Shown here piece by piece: positions 1 to 11,330 of a DNA stretch of 64,000 bases; the first letter of the stretch is position 1, and each line of letters starts with the position of its first letter. A program made the translations under genes and the position numbers. Under the pieces are notes generated by a model that saw only the letters and a list, made by a program, of their open reading frames with translations, had not been told where the DNA came from and did no database searches. The DNA comes from Bromus sterilis (Eukaryota > Streptophyta > Magnoliopsida > Poales > Poaceae), in the NCBI GenBank assembly GCA_950022295.1, contig OX465596.1:212691501-212755500 (forward strand), in the 5' to 3' direction.

Positions 1-2
1 TC

Positions 3-1040
3 TTCGTTGTCGTTGATAGACTTTCCAAAGTTGCTCACTTCCTTCCCGTTCGCGAGTCCATAACTGCGAGCCAGTTAGCGAACTTGTATGTCTCTAGAAT
101 TGTGTCTCTTCATGGTGTTCCTTTGGAAATCAATTCTGATCGTGGTAGCCTTTTCACCTCTAGATTTTGGGGCAGCTTTTAGAATGCTATGGGAACTCAT
201 CTCTCCTTTAGTACAGCTTTCCATCATCAGTCTAGTGGTCAAGTCGAAAGGGTTAACCAAATTCTCGAGGACATGCTCAGAGCTTGTGTTATCTCATTCG
301 GAAAGAATTGGAAGAAGTCTCTTCCATTCGCCGAATTTGCTTATAACAACAGTTTTGAATCTAGTCTGAACATGGATCCTTTTGAACTCCTATATGGACG
401 AAGATGTCGAACACCCCTTAACTGGTCAGAAACCGGTGAAAGACAATTCTTTGGACCGGATATGATCATGGAAGCAGAACAGCAGGTTCGCATTGTTCGT
501 GATCAATTGAAAGCAGCCCAGTCTCGACAGAAAAGCTACTATGATCGTCATCATAGGCAAGAAAGCTACAATCTGGATGAGAAGGCTTACCTTCGGGTTA
601 CTCCTCTGAAGGGAACCCAACGCTTCGGTATCAAAGGCAAGTTGGCCCCACGTTACATTGGACCTTTCCGCATTCTTGCTAAACCTAGAGAAGTTGCCTA
701 CCAACTTGAACTACCCCCACACCTTTCCCGAGTACATGATGTATTCCATGTGTCACAACTCAGCCGTTGCTTCAAGGACCCCATCCGCGAAGTCGACCAT
801 GAAACGCTTGATCTCCAAGATGACCTTTCTTATCGAGAATACCCCGTTCGTATTCTTGATTCAGCAGAGCATGTCACTCGTCGTCAGAAGATTAAGTTTC
901 TGAAAGTGCAATGGTCACAACACTTTGAGAAAGAAGCCACGATGGAAAGAGAAGACCGTCTCTGTGCCGAGTACCCCTCCTTCCTCCCGCAGACTTCTGA
1001 ATCTCGGGACGAGATTCTTTTGAGTGGAGGCGAGTTATGA
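3..1040 (+). pseudogene. Element A: integrase C-terminal part plus chromodomain (3' end of gag-pol)
   Basis: This is the 3' end of a Ty3/Gypsy polyprotein, entering from beyond the left window edge. The reading frame from base 3 opens in the integrase core (VDRLSKVAHFLPV), includes the second catalytic Asp (NSDRGS) and the Glu (GQVERVNQ), then the GPF/Y-like region (RYIGPFRIL) and VHDVFHVSQL. It ends with a chromodomain-like tail (VQWSQHFEKEATMERE). That tail is typical of chromoviruses of the Tekay/Del lineage, where it is thought to steer integration to particular chromatin. A TAG at 180-182 interrupts the core, in place of Gln in sister copies; the longest open part is 189-1040. The TGA stop at 1038-1040 lies just inside the 3' LTR start. 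The enzyme is therefore broken. Identity of the domains is seen directly; the lineage is family knowledge. Confidence 0.92.
1021..1035 (+). other. Polypurine tract of element A
   Basis: The purine-rich run TGAGTGGAGGCGAGT lies directly before the LTR start at 1036. It would prime plus-strand DNA synthesis. The same motif in minus orientation borders the 3' LTRs of K and G. Confidence 0.75.
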
Positions 1041-3039
1041 GAACCCTCTGTTAGGTATGTGCTAGGAATAGAAGTTACTTTGCATCATGGAATTTTTTTC
1101 AAAAGAAATTGAAATGGGAGAAGAAACACCCCCAGATGAATTTAATTCAAATGGCCAGAATAAAAGTTTCTCCAAAAATTCCTTTTGCATTTTTGAAAAG
1201 TCTCATTAATGAGTTTGATCACATATCAAGTGATGTGGGACCAACCCCATGCTCATGGATTTTTCAAATATTCAAACAGGAGCATGGATTTAAATTTAAA
1301 CCCCTATTTTAATTAAAGTTCAAATTATTTGAATTTTAAAAATGCCCAAACTTTATAAGTGGCCAGCTATATGCATTTCAAGTCCACATAAAAATTTGGG
1401 GCATTTTATAAAATGGTTTGCTATTTTTAGCAGAGGCAAAACAAAAATAAAGAAAAAGAAATAGGAAAAGAAAAAACAGAGAAAGAAAGGGCAACGAAGC
1501 CCAACGCCTCCCCAGCCTCGCCGAGCATCTCCACGCGATCCCGGTGAGCTCACGGTGCTCCCGCGCTCATCCGTGCCTCCCCTTGCCCTCTGTATCGCCG
1601 AGCTCGACGACGACCCGAGCTCCAGCCGCCGCTGCGCCGTCGTACTCGTGCTCCCGAGCCTCCCCGCGAACCCCGAATGCCTCCACGCGACGCGCACACC
1701 CTCCAGGAGCCCAGCCGTGGTCTCCCCGCTGCCCCCCGTGCACCAGAACACCATCCAGACGCGACGCCAGCGCCTACAGTAACTCCGGTGACGGCGAGCC
1801 CCTCCATTAGCTTAAGCTTAAGCTTAACCCCCCCCCCACCAGAGGCTGACCAGTGGGCCCAGGGCTTAATTAACCCCTGTTTAATTTGAACGGAGAGGGA
1901 ATTAAGTCCCAGGTCACTGACCAGTGGGGCCCTTCTGTCAGAGGCCCCCTGACGCCAGCATGACATCACAGTGACGCAATAACCTCTTTATCCAATTAAA
2001 AGAATTCCCGAAAATTCCAGAAAAGGGCTTAAACTTTGGAAATTCATAACTAATTCATTTTAACTCCAAATTGGACAAATAATATGTCTAAAATTATCAG
2101 AAAAATTCAAGGAATGTGAATATGGGCTCTGTTTCCATGTTTGACCAAGTTAAATTGGTTGAACAGTGGCAAACATCCATATGCATTTAATTTGAATTCA
2201 AATTTGGAGTGAATTTGCAAATGACTTTGCATTCCACTTCTTTGAAATGGAATTGTCCACACAATGCAACCATGAACATAACACTAAAATCTTGATCATG
2301 TGTTTGTGCATTGTACATCCTGTTGATCCTTTGATTGCCATGTTTGTCGAATAGAAGTGGAGCCGGAACTAGAGGCCACCCCCTTCGTGGAAGACCCCGA
2401 TACTGAACCTCGTCAGCAAGGCAAGCAAACCCCCATTGATCATGTCGATAAACTCTCAGTCTCTCTTATGCATTGTTTAGGATGATTACCATGGTATGTT
2501 TCTACCGCATAGATGAACCCATTCCTTTGCATGAACGATCTTTTATCACAGTAGTGAGCAAACCACAGTCCTAGAAAATGTAGGAGTTGATTGATATCAT
2601 GTGGTCCCTGCAATTGTTACTGCTTATTGCATGCTTAGAGTGATACAATGTTGATACTGTTATGTGAGTCGGGATGGTAGCAATCATGATGATGATGGTG
2701 GAAATGTGTTGGTGAATCTACCCTAATACAAGGTGAACGATGAGAGGCTATGTAGGAGTACACAGTGGGTTGTCTCGTTGAACACCGCCCTAAGTCCGAG
2801 TTCTTGTGTGGTGATCCAAGATGAAGATTACAACCACACATTGGGCTCACTGACCCTTCTCAACCTACTAACTCATCCCTTTCGATGTCCAGATGTCGCA
2901 GTAATTCGGAGTTCTGGTAGGTTGGTGGCCTGGCTACTAAGTGAGAGAACGGCTCAGCCGAGACCGGCTTATGCACCATGTACACATCATCTGGGTCCAC
3001 TTCGGTAAACCGACTGGGTTCACGATAGTGGTAGCCAAC
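1036..3039 (+). repeat. Element A 3' LTR, first segment
   Basis: The LTR opens TATGAGAACCCTCTGTTAGG, a variant of the TGTCAGAACCCTCTG start seen intact in the solo LTR at 8545. It includes an AT-rich start, a GC-rich stretch at about 1490-1800 and the downstream region. Compared with the solo LTR it aligns up to about 3039, where a minus-strand LTR end (TGTCGGGACCC) begins. About 500 bp of LTR expected next are absent, and the LTR resumes at 8119 and 12433. ORFs within the GC-rich part look non-coding. Confidence 0.85.
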
Positions 3040-3869
3040 TGTCGGGACCCGGGGTTAGCGTATGCAAGCCTCTCTACAACACAATCATATGGAGAGCCGA
3101 GAACCGTACCCATTTGTCTAAGCAGACAAGGCCAAGCACAGAACGTTCTCGGAAAGCATCGAACGTGAGGGGCGTCCCATCCAGGCCGGATGATCAACTG
3201 AAATGGGTCCTCATCGTCCGCACACAAGTCTAAATGATATGGGTGGTGAACTCCCATACTCATAGACAAGTCGCCTCAACCATACTATCGATTGTATTAT
3301 AACCCTTACATAGACTTACTCCAGCTCGATCACTTAGTCGGGGTCTAGGGCGGGCTCGATCATACATCAAAGTGTGCACGAGCCAGAGTCTCGAACAATC
3401 GCATCGCGATGCCCCAAGCTGCGCACATATAAGGGCCACTTGGTGTATAAAAGACCGCCAGCCAGATCACAACTAAGGTCTCGAAAACCCATACTAAGAC
3501 ATGCATGTTATAAACATACACGCAGCACACATGCCTTGTATGAACAGCAGGTATCATTGCAATTCTCTACAAAGTATATATCTTTATTAATAACTCTTAC
3601 AGAGTGCACACAGAGATCACAAGCATGTGATCCAACATTACAACAGACAAACGGAAGCAAAGTAGGTCTGAGTACAGACAAGTTTAACAAATGGCTTAGA
3701 GAAGCCTTATCTAAAAACAAGCCCTCCACGAGGGAACCAGTCGTCTGACTGGGACTATACTAGCTTGGTCTTGGTCTGAGTCTTCAATCTTCGGGCTTCG
3801 GTTAGAAGTCACCATCGGGGTCGGTGGGTTCATCTAAAACATAGATTAAGCAAACGTGAGTACAAAATC
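3040..3869 (-). repeat. Element M 3' LTR, terminal 830 bp
   Basis: On the + strand it begins TGTCGGGACCCGGGG, the reversed LTR end. It matches 6474-7303 almost base for base and stops at the ACAAAATC motif. The stretch from 3870 onward is not LTR but filler and RT sequence. The remaining roughly 3 kb of this LTR is lost. Confidence 0.88.
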
Positions 3870-5999
3870 CATGAAGATCCTGGTAGCATGATCTTCTTCG
3901 TTCTTCGAGTAGATGAGAATATCATCAAGATAAACCACAACAAATTTATCTAGGTACTCCATGAAGATCGAATTCATCAAGCGTGAGAATGTGGCGGGGG
4001 CATTGGTTAAACCAAAGGACATGACGGTGTACTCGTAAAGACCATAACGAGTAGTAAAATCCGTTTTTGGAATGTCCTCGTTTCGGATTTTGATTTGATG
4101 ATAACCTAATCTCAAATCCATCTTGGAGAAGATAGAGGATCCTGCAAGTTGATCATAAAGATCATTGATCCTGGGCAGTGGGTACTTGTTCTTTATTGTC
4201 GCTAGATTTAGCGGGCGATAGTCTACGCACATCCTTTCTGTTCCATCTTTCTTCGTTACGAACAGAACAGGGCAACCCCATGGCGATGAGCTAGGGCGTG
4301 TGAAGCCTTTTTCCAACAAAGCTTCAAGTTGGGTTTTAAGCTCAGCTAACTCACGTGGGGCCATTTTGTATGGGCGTCTAGAAATTGGTGCGGTTCCTGG
4401 GGCAAGATCCACTATGAATTCTACACATCGGTCGGGTGGCATGCCCGGCAGATCTTCAGGAAAGACATCCGGAAAGTCACGAACCACCGGAACATCTTCA
4501 AGGTCAGGAAGTGGAAGCACATTCAAAGATTGTACTTGGTTTCTTGTTCTGGGTGATGTGTAATCTATTGTCTGGCCTGAAGGATGTGTAAGTCTAACTG
4601 ACTTGGATTTACAATCAAGAAAAGCATGTTGTCTTGATAACCAATCCATACCAAGGATGACATCAATGTCTGAAGACTTGAGGGCTATGAGGGAAGCAAG
4701 GAATACTAAACCCTCAATTGCAATTCGATTACCATGGCTTACTCTATTAGTTTGCCATTTGGAACCAGGAGTTTGAATGATCATAGGGGTGAACATTTCT
4801 TCAAAGGATACATCATGTCGAAGTGCATAACTTTCCGACATGAATGAGTGAGATGCTCCTGGATCGAAAAGGACAGAAGTGGGAACAAAATTGACTGGGA
4901 GCGTACCAAGAATGACATCAGAAGTACCATCAGTTTCCTCAGCTGAGATTTGGTTCACACGTCCAAGATTTTCTGAGGTGGATGGCTTAGTGGTGGAAAC
5001 CTTCGGGTTTGGTTTGGCACGAATAGTGGGGTTTCCTTTGGCATGGGGTGGAGCATTTTGGTTGACGGGGCACTCACGAGAATAGTGACCAGGCTGGCCA
5101 CATCTGAAACAGGCTCCAAAGATAGTGCGGGGAGCTGGGTTGTTTGGTGGAGCGGGTGGACGAGGCGGCACAAGGGATGGCCTCGGTGGGTTGTTTTGGT
5201 GGATCAAACTGTTAGGAATCCAGATCATACGCTTCTGAGGGCGTGAACTGGAAGAAGGGGCAAGCTCAAGAGCATGCTTGCGAGACTTCTCGAAAACTTC
5301 ATTGCCATGCTCAGCTCTGAAGGATCTGTTGACTAAATCCTCAAAGGTGGCAAATTCGATGAGGTTGAGATCATGACGAAGGATGGGGCTAAGTCCCTTA
5401 CGGAACCTTGCCTGCTTTCTGGCATCGGTGGTGATCTCATCTTGGGCATACCGAGCAAGACGGTTGAATTCCTTCACATACGCATGAATGGACATTTCTC
5501 CTTGATTCAGATTGCAGAACTCTTCCTTCTTGCGCTCCATCAACTCATCCAGAATGTGGTACCCTCGAAAGGCAACACAGAACTCCTGCCAAGTCACTAC
5601 GTGACCATCTGGCTGCATTGCAACATAGTTCTCCCACCATTGAAGAGCAGCACCTTCCAGGAAGTATACCGCAAAAATAACTCGGTCATCGGGATCAACA
5701 CGTGCAGTATCAAGCTTACGCTCGATGGAACGGAGCCAATCATCAGCTTCAAGGGGCTCAGAAGAACATCGGAATACCGGTGGCTTGAGGAGGATAAAGT
5801 CCTGAATGCTGACCACCAAATTACAATGGTGGGCGGTATTCTGCTCGATGAGCTCCAGAAGGCGTGTTTGATCACGTCTATTCCGCTCGACTTCCATCAT
5901 GATTTCCGCCGCAGAAGGCGGTGGTGGAAGTTCATCATCATTTCGATTCCGATCACGGTCTCGATTCTGAGGAACAACACTACGAGTTCCACCTGACAT
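3846..5999 (-). CDS. Element M Gag-protease-RT polyprotein, truncated in RT
   Basis: This 717-residue open frame starts with MSGG at 5999. Residues about 60-250 form the retrotransposon Gag domain (GAALQWWENYV, LARYAQDEI). A CCHC zinc knuckle (CFRCGQPGHYSREC) lies at about 295-308, and a retropepsin with active site FDPGASHSF at about 376. The reverse transcriptase follows (VTKKDGTERMCVDYR, SKMDLRLGYHQIKI), reaching the catalytic YLDD near 3920-3934. It should continue through RT thumb, RNase H, integrase and chromodomain, but after the IYSKNEEDHA segment the frame runs into filler and LTR and stops at 3846. Upstream lie a 450-bp leader and an initiator-Met primer site. Gag and protease look intact, so Gag particles are conceivable, but the element cannot replicate on its own. 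It is the best preserved frame in the window. Confidence 0.93.
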   Translation of the reverse strand: MSGGTRSVVPQNRDRDRNRNDDELPPPPSAAEIMMEVERNRRDQTRLLELIEQNTAHHCNLVVSIQDFILLKPPVFRCSSEPLEADDWLRSIERKLDTARVDPDDRVIFAVYFLEGAALQWWENYVAMQPDGHVVTWQEFCVAFRGYHILDELMERKKEEFCNLNQGEMSIHAYVKEFNRLARYAQDEITTDARKQARFRKGLSPILRHDLNLIEFATFEDLVNRSFRAEHGNEVFEKSRKHALELAPSSSSRPQKRMIWIPNSLIHQNNPPRPSLVPPRPPAPPNNPAPRTIFGACFRCGQPGHYSRECPVNQNAPPHAKGNPTIRAKPNPKVSTTKPSTSENLGRVNQISAEETDGTSDVILGTLPVNFVPTSVLFDPGASHSFMSESYALRHDVSFEEMFTPMIIQTPGSKWQTNRVSHGNRIAIEGLVFLASLIALKSSDIDVILGMDWLSRQHAFLDCKSKSVRLTHPSGQTIDYTSPRTRNQVQSLNVLPLPDLEDVPVVRDFPDVFPEDLPGMPPDRCVEFIVDLAPGTAPISRRPYKMAPRELAELKTQLEALLEKGFTRPSSSPWGCPVLFVTKKDGTERMCVDYRPLNLATIKNKYPLPRINDLYDQLAGSSIFSKMDLRLGYHQIKIRNEDIPKTDFTTRYGLYEYTVMSFGLTNAPATFSRLMNSIFMEYLDKFVVVYLDDILIYSKNEEDHATRIFMDFVLTFA

Positions 6000-6453
6000 C
6001 CTGTGTGATAAAAATCAACAATCAGAACAGGTTGTACGATGGAGGCAAGGATAAAAAGCATATGATTTCAGAAGGAGAAGACTATAATGCAAAGGCAATG
6101 ATTCAAAGAAACACGGAACAAATCCGGCAGCATAACGGCTACACCGGGATGGAAAATAAGACAACCTCGAGGAGATTGGACAGAACTTCCTCAAGGAACT
6201 CAAAACACGGAGACTCTGGACAACCACAACAATCCTACGGCTATAAGGAGGCAATCAACGAGATGTTCTAATCAGACATAGATGAGCCTAGTCCTATCAT
6301 CCCGTAGAAAAGATAAGGGTGACACCAGAACTCAGATCGATGAGGGTAAGGAGAAAAAGAAGCCTTACGTTGTTCCCTTATATACCCATAGTAACTATAT
6401 AACTATAGAAGGCTAGACTCGACTTCGGTCAAGGCTGATAATCCTACAGTCAG
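6000..6453 (-). other. Element M untranslated leader
   Basis: This stretch lies between the primer binding site and the Gag start. No ORF of note runs in the element's sense direction. It resembles the leaders of K (about 27630-27960) and G (about 56850-57260), including a shared GGCAGCATAACGG-type motif. Packaging signals usually sit in this region, but none is identified here. Confidence 0.6.
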
Positions 6454-6473
6454 TCCTGCTCTGATACCAAGTC
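6454..6473 (-). other. Element M primer binding site (initiator-Met tRNA type)
   Basis: The minus strand reads GACTTGGTATCAGAGCAGGA directly after the 5' LTR. The core TGGTATCAGAGC is the standard complement of the plant initiator-Met tRNA 3' end. Confidence 0.9.
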
Positions 6474-7804
6474 TGTCGGGACCCGGGGTTAGCGTATGCA
6501 AGCCTCGCTACAACACAATCATATGGAGAGCCGAGAACCGTACCCACTTGTCTAAGCAGACAAGGCCAAGCACAGAACGTTCTCGGAAAGCATCGAACGT
6601 GAGGGGCGTCCCATCCAGGCCGGATGATCAACTGAAATGGGTCCTCATCGTCTGCACACAAGTCTAAATGATATGGGTGGTGAACTCCCATACTCATAGA
6701 CAAGTCGCCTCAACCATACTATCAATTGTATTATAACCCTTACATAGACTTACTCCAGCCCGATCACTTAGTCGGGGTCTAGGGCGGGCTCGATCATACA
6801 TCAAAGTGTGCACGAGACAGAGTCTCGAACAATCGCATCGCGATGCCCCAAGCTGCGCACATCTAAGGGCCACTTGGTGTATAAAAGACCGCCAGCCAGA
6901 TCACAACTAAGGTCTCGAAAACCCATACTAAGACATGCATGTTATAAACATACACGCAGCACACATGCCTTGTATGAACAGCAGGTATCATTGCAATTCT
7001 CTACAAAGTATATATCTTTATTAATAACTCTTACAGAGTGCACACAGAGATCACAAGCATGTGATCCAACATTACAACAGACAAACGGAAGCAAAGTGGG
7101 TCTGAGTACAGACAAGTTTAACAAATGGCTTAGAGAAGCCTTATCTAAAAACAAGCCCTCCACGAGGGAACCAGTCGTCTGACTGGGACTATACTAGCTT
7201 GGTCTTGGTCTGAGTCTTCAATCTTCGAGCTTCGGTTAGAAGTCACCATCGGGGTCGGTGGGTTCATCTAAAACATAGATTAAGCAAACGTGAGTACAAA
7301 ATCGTACTCAGCAAGACTTACATAGGAGCTATACTACTCATGCACATGTATCAAGGTAAAGGGAGGTGGGGTTTCACTTGCAGAAGTGCCAGCTTTGACT
7401 TGGCTAGTCCTGAACTACGAGTACCAGACTTGAGATAAGAAGCGTACACGAGTCCACTACATCTCTTCAACCAAAATACACCACTATGGTTACTTCCTCG
7501 ACTTCCCCACGAGAAGCACACCATAGCACTCACGCTTATCTTGCGAGTTTTAGAAGTATCCAGTTCAAGTTATCTAATAATCGAGCACAACTCTCCAAGC
7601 AGTCCTTAACCGCGGACGCGGTTATTCGAATAGTTTTATTAACCCTGCAGGGGTGTACCGCTACACACACGTGTCATCAGTTACCGCCTTTTGCGTGTCA
7701 CCGTTCAAGAGGTGACAGCGATGATGCCACCACAACACTTCGCCCACAACTCCGTTCTAGTCCAGAGAGTCGCCTATCTGAGGGGGATCCGTATGGAAGT
7801 CCGG
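6474..7804 (-). repeat. Element M 5' LTR, truncated
   Basis: It starts TGTCGGGACCC on the + strand and keeps only the 3' third of a roughly 3.8-kb LTR. It includes the palindromic block at 7601-7659 and ends abruptly at about 7803, where RT sequence begins. It lacks the U3 start, so it should be transcriptionally dead as a 5' LTR. Confidence 0.85.
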
Positions 7805-8010
7805 CAATAGCTGGCTAGGCCAAGAAAACTTCTAACTTGCTTAACCGATTCAGGTGGAGTCCAGTCAAGGACGGCCTGAACTCTCGGGATTCACAGCAAT
7901 GCCTTTTGCAGAAATCACGTGGCCTAAGTAGGTCACTTCTGGTAGCCAGAATTCACACTTGGAGAATTTAGCGTACAGGCGATGCTCTCTAAGTTTCATC
8001 AATACCAGCC
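7805..8010 (-). pseudogene. Displaced reverse-transcriptase fragment of element M
   Basis: The minus strand encodes LRLVLMKLREHRLYAK, then the FSKCEFWLPEVTYLGHVISA segment: the RT stretch that normally follows the YLDD motif. It lies on the far side of the 5' LTR instead of continuing from the main ORF. Its 5' end is within about 16 bp of where the main ORF breaks (about 3885), so the two pieces were once contiguous. It is non-functional. Confidence 0.85.
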
Positions 8011-8118
8011 TTATCTGAGGGGGATCCGTATGGAAGTCCGCCCACAATATCATGCTACCAGCCTCCCCCTCCCTCTCTCTTGTGCCACGGAGCCGCACAC
8101 AACCCCCCGCACCCCTTC
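8011..8118. other. Filler DNA at the right end of element M
   Basis: 8012-8040 is an exact copy of 7775-7803. 8049-8060 is an inverted copy of 3881-3892. 8061-8118 is a pyrimidine-rich stretch of unrecognised origin. This pattern is typical of templated double-strand-break repair. Confidence 0.75.
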
Positions 8119-8544
8119 CTCTCACGTTTGCTTAATCTATGTTTTAGATGAACCCACCGACCCCGATGGTGACTTCTAACCGAAGCTCGAAGATTGAAGA
8201 CTCAGACCAAGACCAAGCTAGTGTAGTCCCAGTCAGCAGACTGGTTCCCTCGTGAAGGGCTTGTTTATAAATAAGGCTTCTCTAAGCCATTTGTTAAACT
8301 TGTCTATACTCAGACCTACTTTGCTTCTGCATGTTTGATGTAATGTTGGATCACAGTCTTGTGATCTCTGTGTGCACTCTGTAAGAGTTATCAATAAAGT
8401 TGTATACTTTGTAGAGAACTGCAATGATACCTGTTGTTCATACTAGACATGTGTGTTGCGTGTATGATTATAACATGCATGTCCTTGTATGGGTTTTCGA
8501 GACCTTAGTTGTGATCTGGCTGGCGGTATTTTATACACCAAGTG
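8119..8544 (+). repeat. Element A 3' LTR, second segment
   Basis: It resumes at CTCACGTTTGCTTAATC, homologous to solo-LTR positions from about 11628, and is cut at 8545 by the solo LTR. The first 110 bp or so resemble element M's LTR (inverted, near 3740-3860) more than the solo LTR. The end, AAGTG at 8540-8544, is the target-site duplication. Confidence 0.8.
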
Positions 8545-11268
8545 TGTCAGAACCCTCTGTTAGGTAATGTGCTAGGATCTAAGTCAACTTGCATCATGTT
8601 AAAAATTTCAAAATAATTCATTTGAAATCAAAATCAAACTCAAATGGGAGAAGGAACACCCCCCAGATGAATTAATTCAAAAGGCCAGAAATAAATCTTC
8701 TCCAAAAATTCATGTTTGATTTTTGAAAAGTCTTATAAATGAGTGTGATCACATATCAAGTGATGTGGGATGCACCCCATGCTCATGGATTTTTCAAATA
8801 TTCAAACAGGAACTTGGATTAATTCAAAAACCCCTATTTGAGTTAAGATTCAAATAATTTGAATTTTAAAAAGTGCCAAACTTTATAAATGGATATTCTA
8901 TATTATTATGGTGCCATATAAAAAGTTCTAGCATTTTGGAAAATGGCTAGGTATTTATTTTAGCTAGCCAAAACAAATGTCAGAAGAAAACAGAAAAGAA
9001 AAACAGAAAAAGGAAACAGAACCACTTACCTGTAGCCCCAGGCGAAGGCCCAGCCGGCCCAGCTCACCAGGCCGCTCTGTCGTCTTCCCCGGGCACGAGC
9101 ACACAGCTGCGTGCCCGGCATGCCGCAGCTGTCGTGGTGGCAGCTCCCCAGTCACGCACCTGCCTCCTTCTCGCCGCCATCGACGCCATGAGAAGCCCCG
9201 CAGCACTTTCCCCCTTTCTCTGGTCCTCGGCGTCGCCATCTCCTTGCCTTTCCCTAACCCTACCGCCATCGACGAGCACCGCCGCGGCCACCGGCTGAGA
9301 CAGCCTACGCCGACATGTCCACCGTCTTCCCCGAGCTCAACTACGTCCATCTGCATCAGTAATTTTGGGTCAGCGCCCACGGAGGAGACGCTCGCTTCGC
9401 CACTTCACCGCCGGCCGCAGAGAGCTCCGACGAGCGATTCACCGCCGCTAGCTCCTCCCTGACCTCCCCATTGACGCCTTCGCGTTCTGGTGAGCCGCGC
9501 ACTTCGATTCCCCCTCCCCGTTCGTTCTCCCGTGTCGTGCGTCGCCTCGCCGTCGAAGTCCGACTCCGGCCGCCGCACATGGTCATCGCCGACGAGGCCT
9601 GAAGCCTCCCCTTGATGCCCCAGTGGCACCAGAGGACGCGGGAGAGCGAGAGGAACCCCCATGTGCTCTCCGTCGTCCTCCCTGTGGCCCCTAGCCGATT
9701 CCGGCGAGGGCGCCGCCGTGGCCAGGCCACCGGCGTCAAGCCACCGGTGGGTTAGCCTTAACCCCGTGCTTAACCCCCCTAAAGTCGATGACAAGTGGGC
9801 CCAGGGCCCTTCATCCACCCTGGTTAGTTAAAACTAACCAGGCTAATTAACCCAGAGGCTGACAGGCCGACCCCACTGGTCAGACCCCCCCCCACGTCAG
9901 CATGACGCCATAATTGGTTAAATCAATTTAATTAATTCAGAAAAAGGCATAAAAGACTTTAAACTTCAAAAATTCATAGAAAATTCATATTAACTCCAAA
10001 TTGGACAAATAATATGTCTAAAATTATCAAAAAATTCAAGGATTCTGAATATGCAACTTGTTGCCATGTTTGACCATTTTAAAATGGGTGAACAGTAGCA
10101 AACATGCATATGGCATTCTTTTTAATTCAATTTTGGAGTGATTTTGCAAATGACTTTGCAACACACTTCTTTTAGATGGTTTCATCCACACATCAGAGAA
10201 TTTACCTCAAATATACCACATCATTTCATGATCAACCATTTCAAATGAACATTCATGCATTCAAATGCATTTTAAATTCATCGATAAATCAAATGGAGTT
10301 TGAATTTGAATTTCAAATGCAATATACTCCTTTTAAATGGAATTGTCCACACAATGCAACCATGAACATCACAATTACAATCTTATTCATGTGATTGTGC
10401 ATTGTACATTATGTTGATCCTATGATTTTCATGTTGCTGATAGAAGTGGAGCCGGAAACCGAGATCACCCCCTTCGTTGAAGACCCCGTGACTGAACCTC
10501 GCCAGCAAGGCAAGCAACCCCCCATTGATCATGTCTATAAAATCCCAATTCCCTCTCAGTCTCGCTTATGCATGTTTAGGAGATCACCTTGTATCGATTC
10601 TACCGCATAGTTGAACCCATATCCGATGCATGACCTATCATCTTGTCACAGTAGTAAGCAAACCACAATCCTAGCTGACATAGGAGTTGATTGATATCAT
10701 GTGGCCCCTGCAACTGTTACTGCTTATTTCATGCTTAGAGTTTACAATGAGGATGTTTTTGATATGAGTCGGGATGATAGTGAACATGGTGTTGATGAAA
10801 GTGAAACTGTGTTGGTGAATCTACCCTAATACAAGGTGAACGATGAGAGGCTGTGTAGGAGTACACAGTGGGTTGTCTCGTTGAACACCGCCTTCAGCCC
10901 GAGTTGTTGTGTGGTGATCCAAGCCGAAGAGTACTACCACATGTTGGGCACATGGACCCCCGCTCAACCTACTAACTCACCCCTTCTCAGTTCAATGAGT
11001 TGCATTAGTGCGGAGTTCTGGTAGGTCTGTGGCACGGTCTGCAAAGTGGAAGAACGGCTATTCAGACCGGCTTGGGACCCTGCACAGATCTTCTGGGACC
11101 ACATCGGTAAACCGGCCGGGTTCACGATGTGGATTCCAGCCCAGATAGTCGTGTCCATTGAATTTGAGTTAGCTGTGAGGTAAAAGTTGTGGAAATTATC
11201 CTCGCCGACACCCGCTTGAAGGGTGAAGATATCTCGGCGGTAACTGATGGTTTCATGTGTGTAGAAGT

Positions 11269-11330
11269 ACACCCCTGCAGGGTTAATAAACTATTCGAAT
11301 AGTCGCGTCCGCGGTAAGGGACTACTTGGA
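11269..11330 (+). promoter_or_regulatory. Palindrome-rich conserved LTR block
   Basis: It contains CCCTGCAGGG, then CTATTCGAATAG, then a CCGCGG/GTGGACAC-type stretch within about 60 bp. The same block occurs inverted at 7601-7659 (M), 21772-21828 and 29076-29133 (K), 49738-49794 and 58470-58526 (G), and in weaker form at 46661-46720 (F). Conservation across diverged LTRs suggests a regulatory site; the function is unknown. Confidence 0.5.

Larger units (their letters stand above)
3040..8118 (-). mobile_element. Element M: rearranged young chromovirus inserted in A's LTR
   Basis: M is a minus-strand Tekay-like element. In + coordinates it reads: 3' LTR end fragment (3040-3869), gag-PR-RT ORF (3846-5999), leader, primer binding site, truncated 5' LTR (6474-7804), a displaced RT fragment (7805-8010), and filler. 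Most of pol and most of both LTRs are missing. The two comparable LTR stretches (3040-3869 and 6474-7303) are each 830 bp without gaps; I count about nine differences by eye (about 1%), so insertion was recent. The left flank 3035-3039 is CCAAC; no matching duplication is found on the right, because that end is rearranged. Confidence 0.85.

Noticed and set aside
1353..1969. ORFs in the GC-rich part of A's LTR
   Set aside because: Same LTR composition effect; no similarity to any family, and not kept in the solo LTR in the same frame.
3374..3748. Repeated 124-codon ORF (also 6808-7182)
   Set aside because: It lies within both LTR copies of element M, antisense to the element, and has no recognisable domain. 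Its repetition is explained by LTR duplication.
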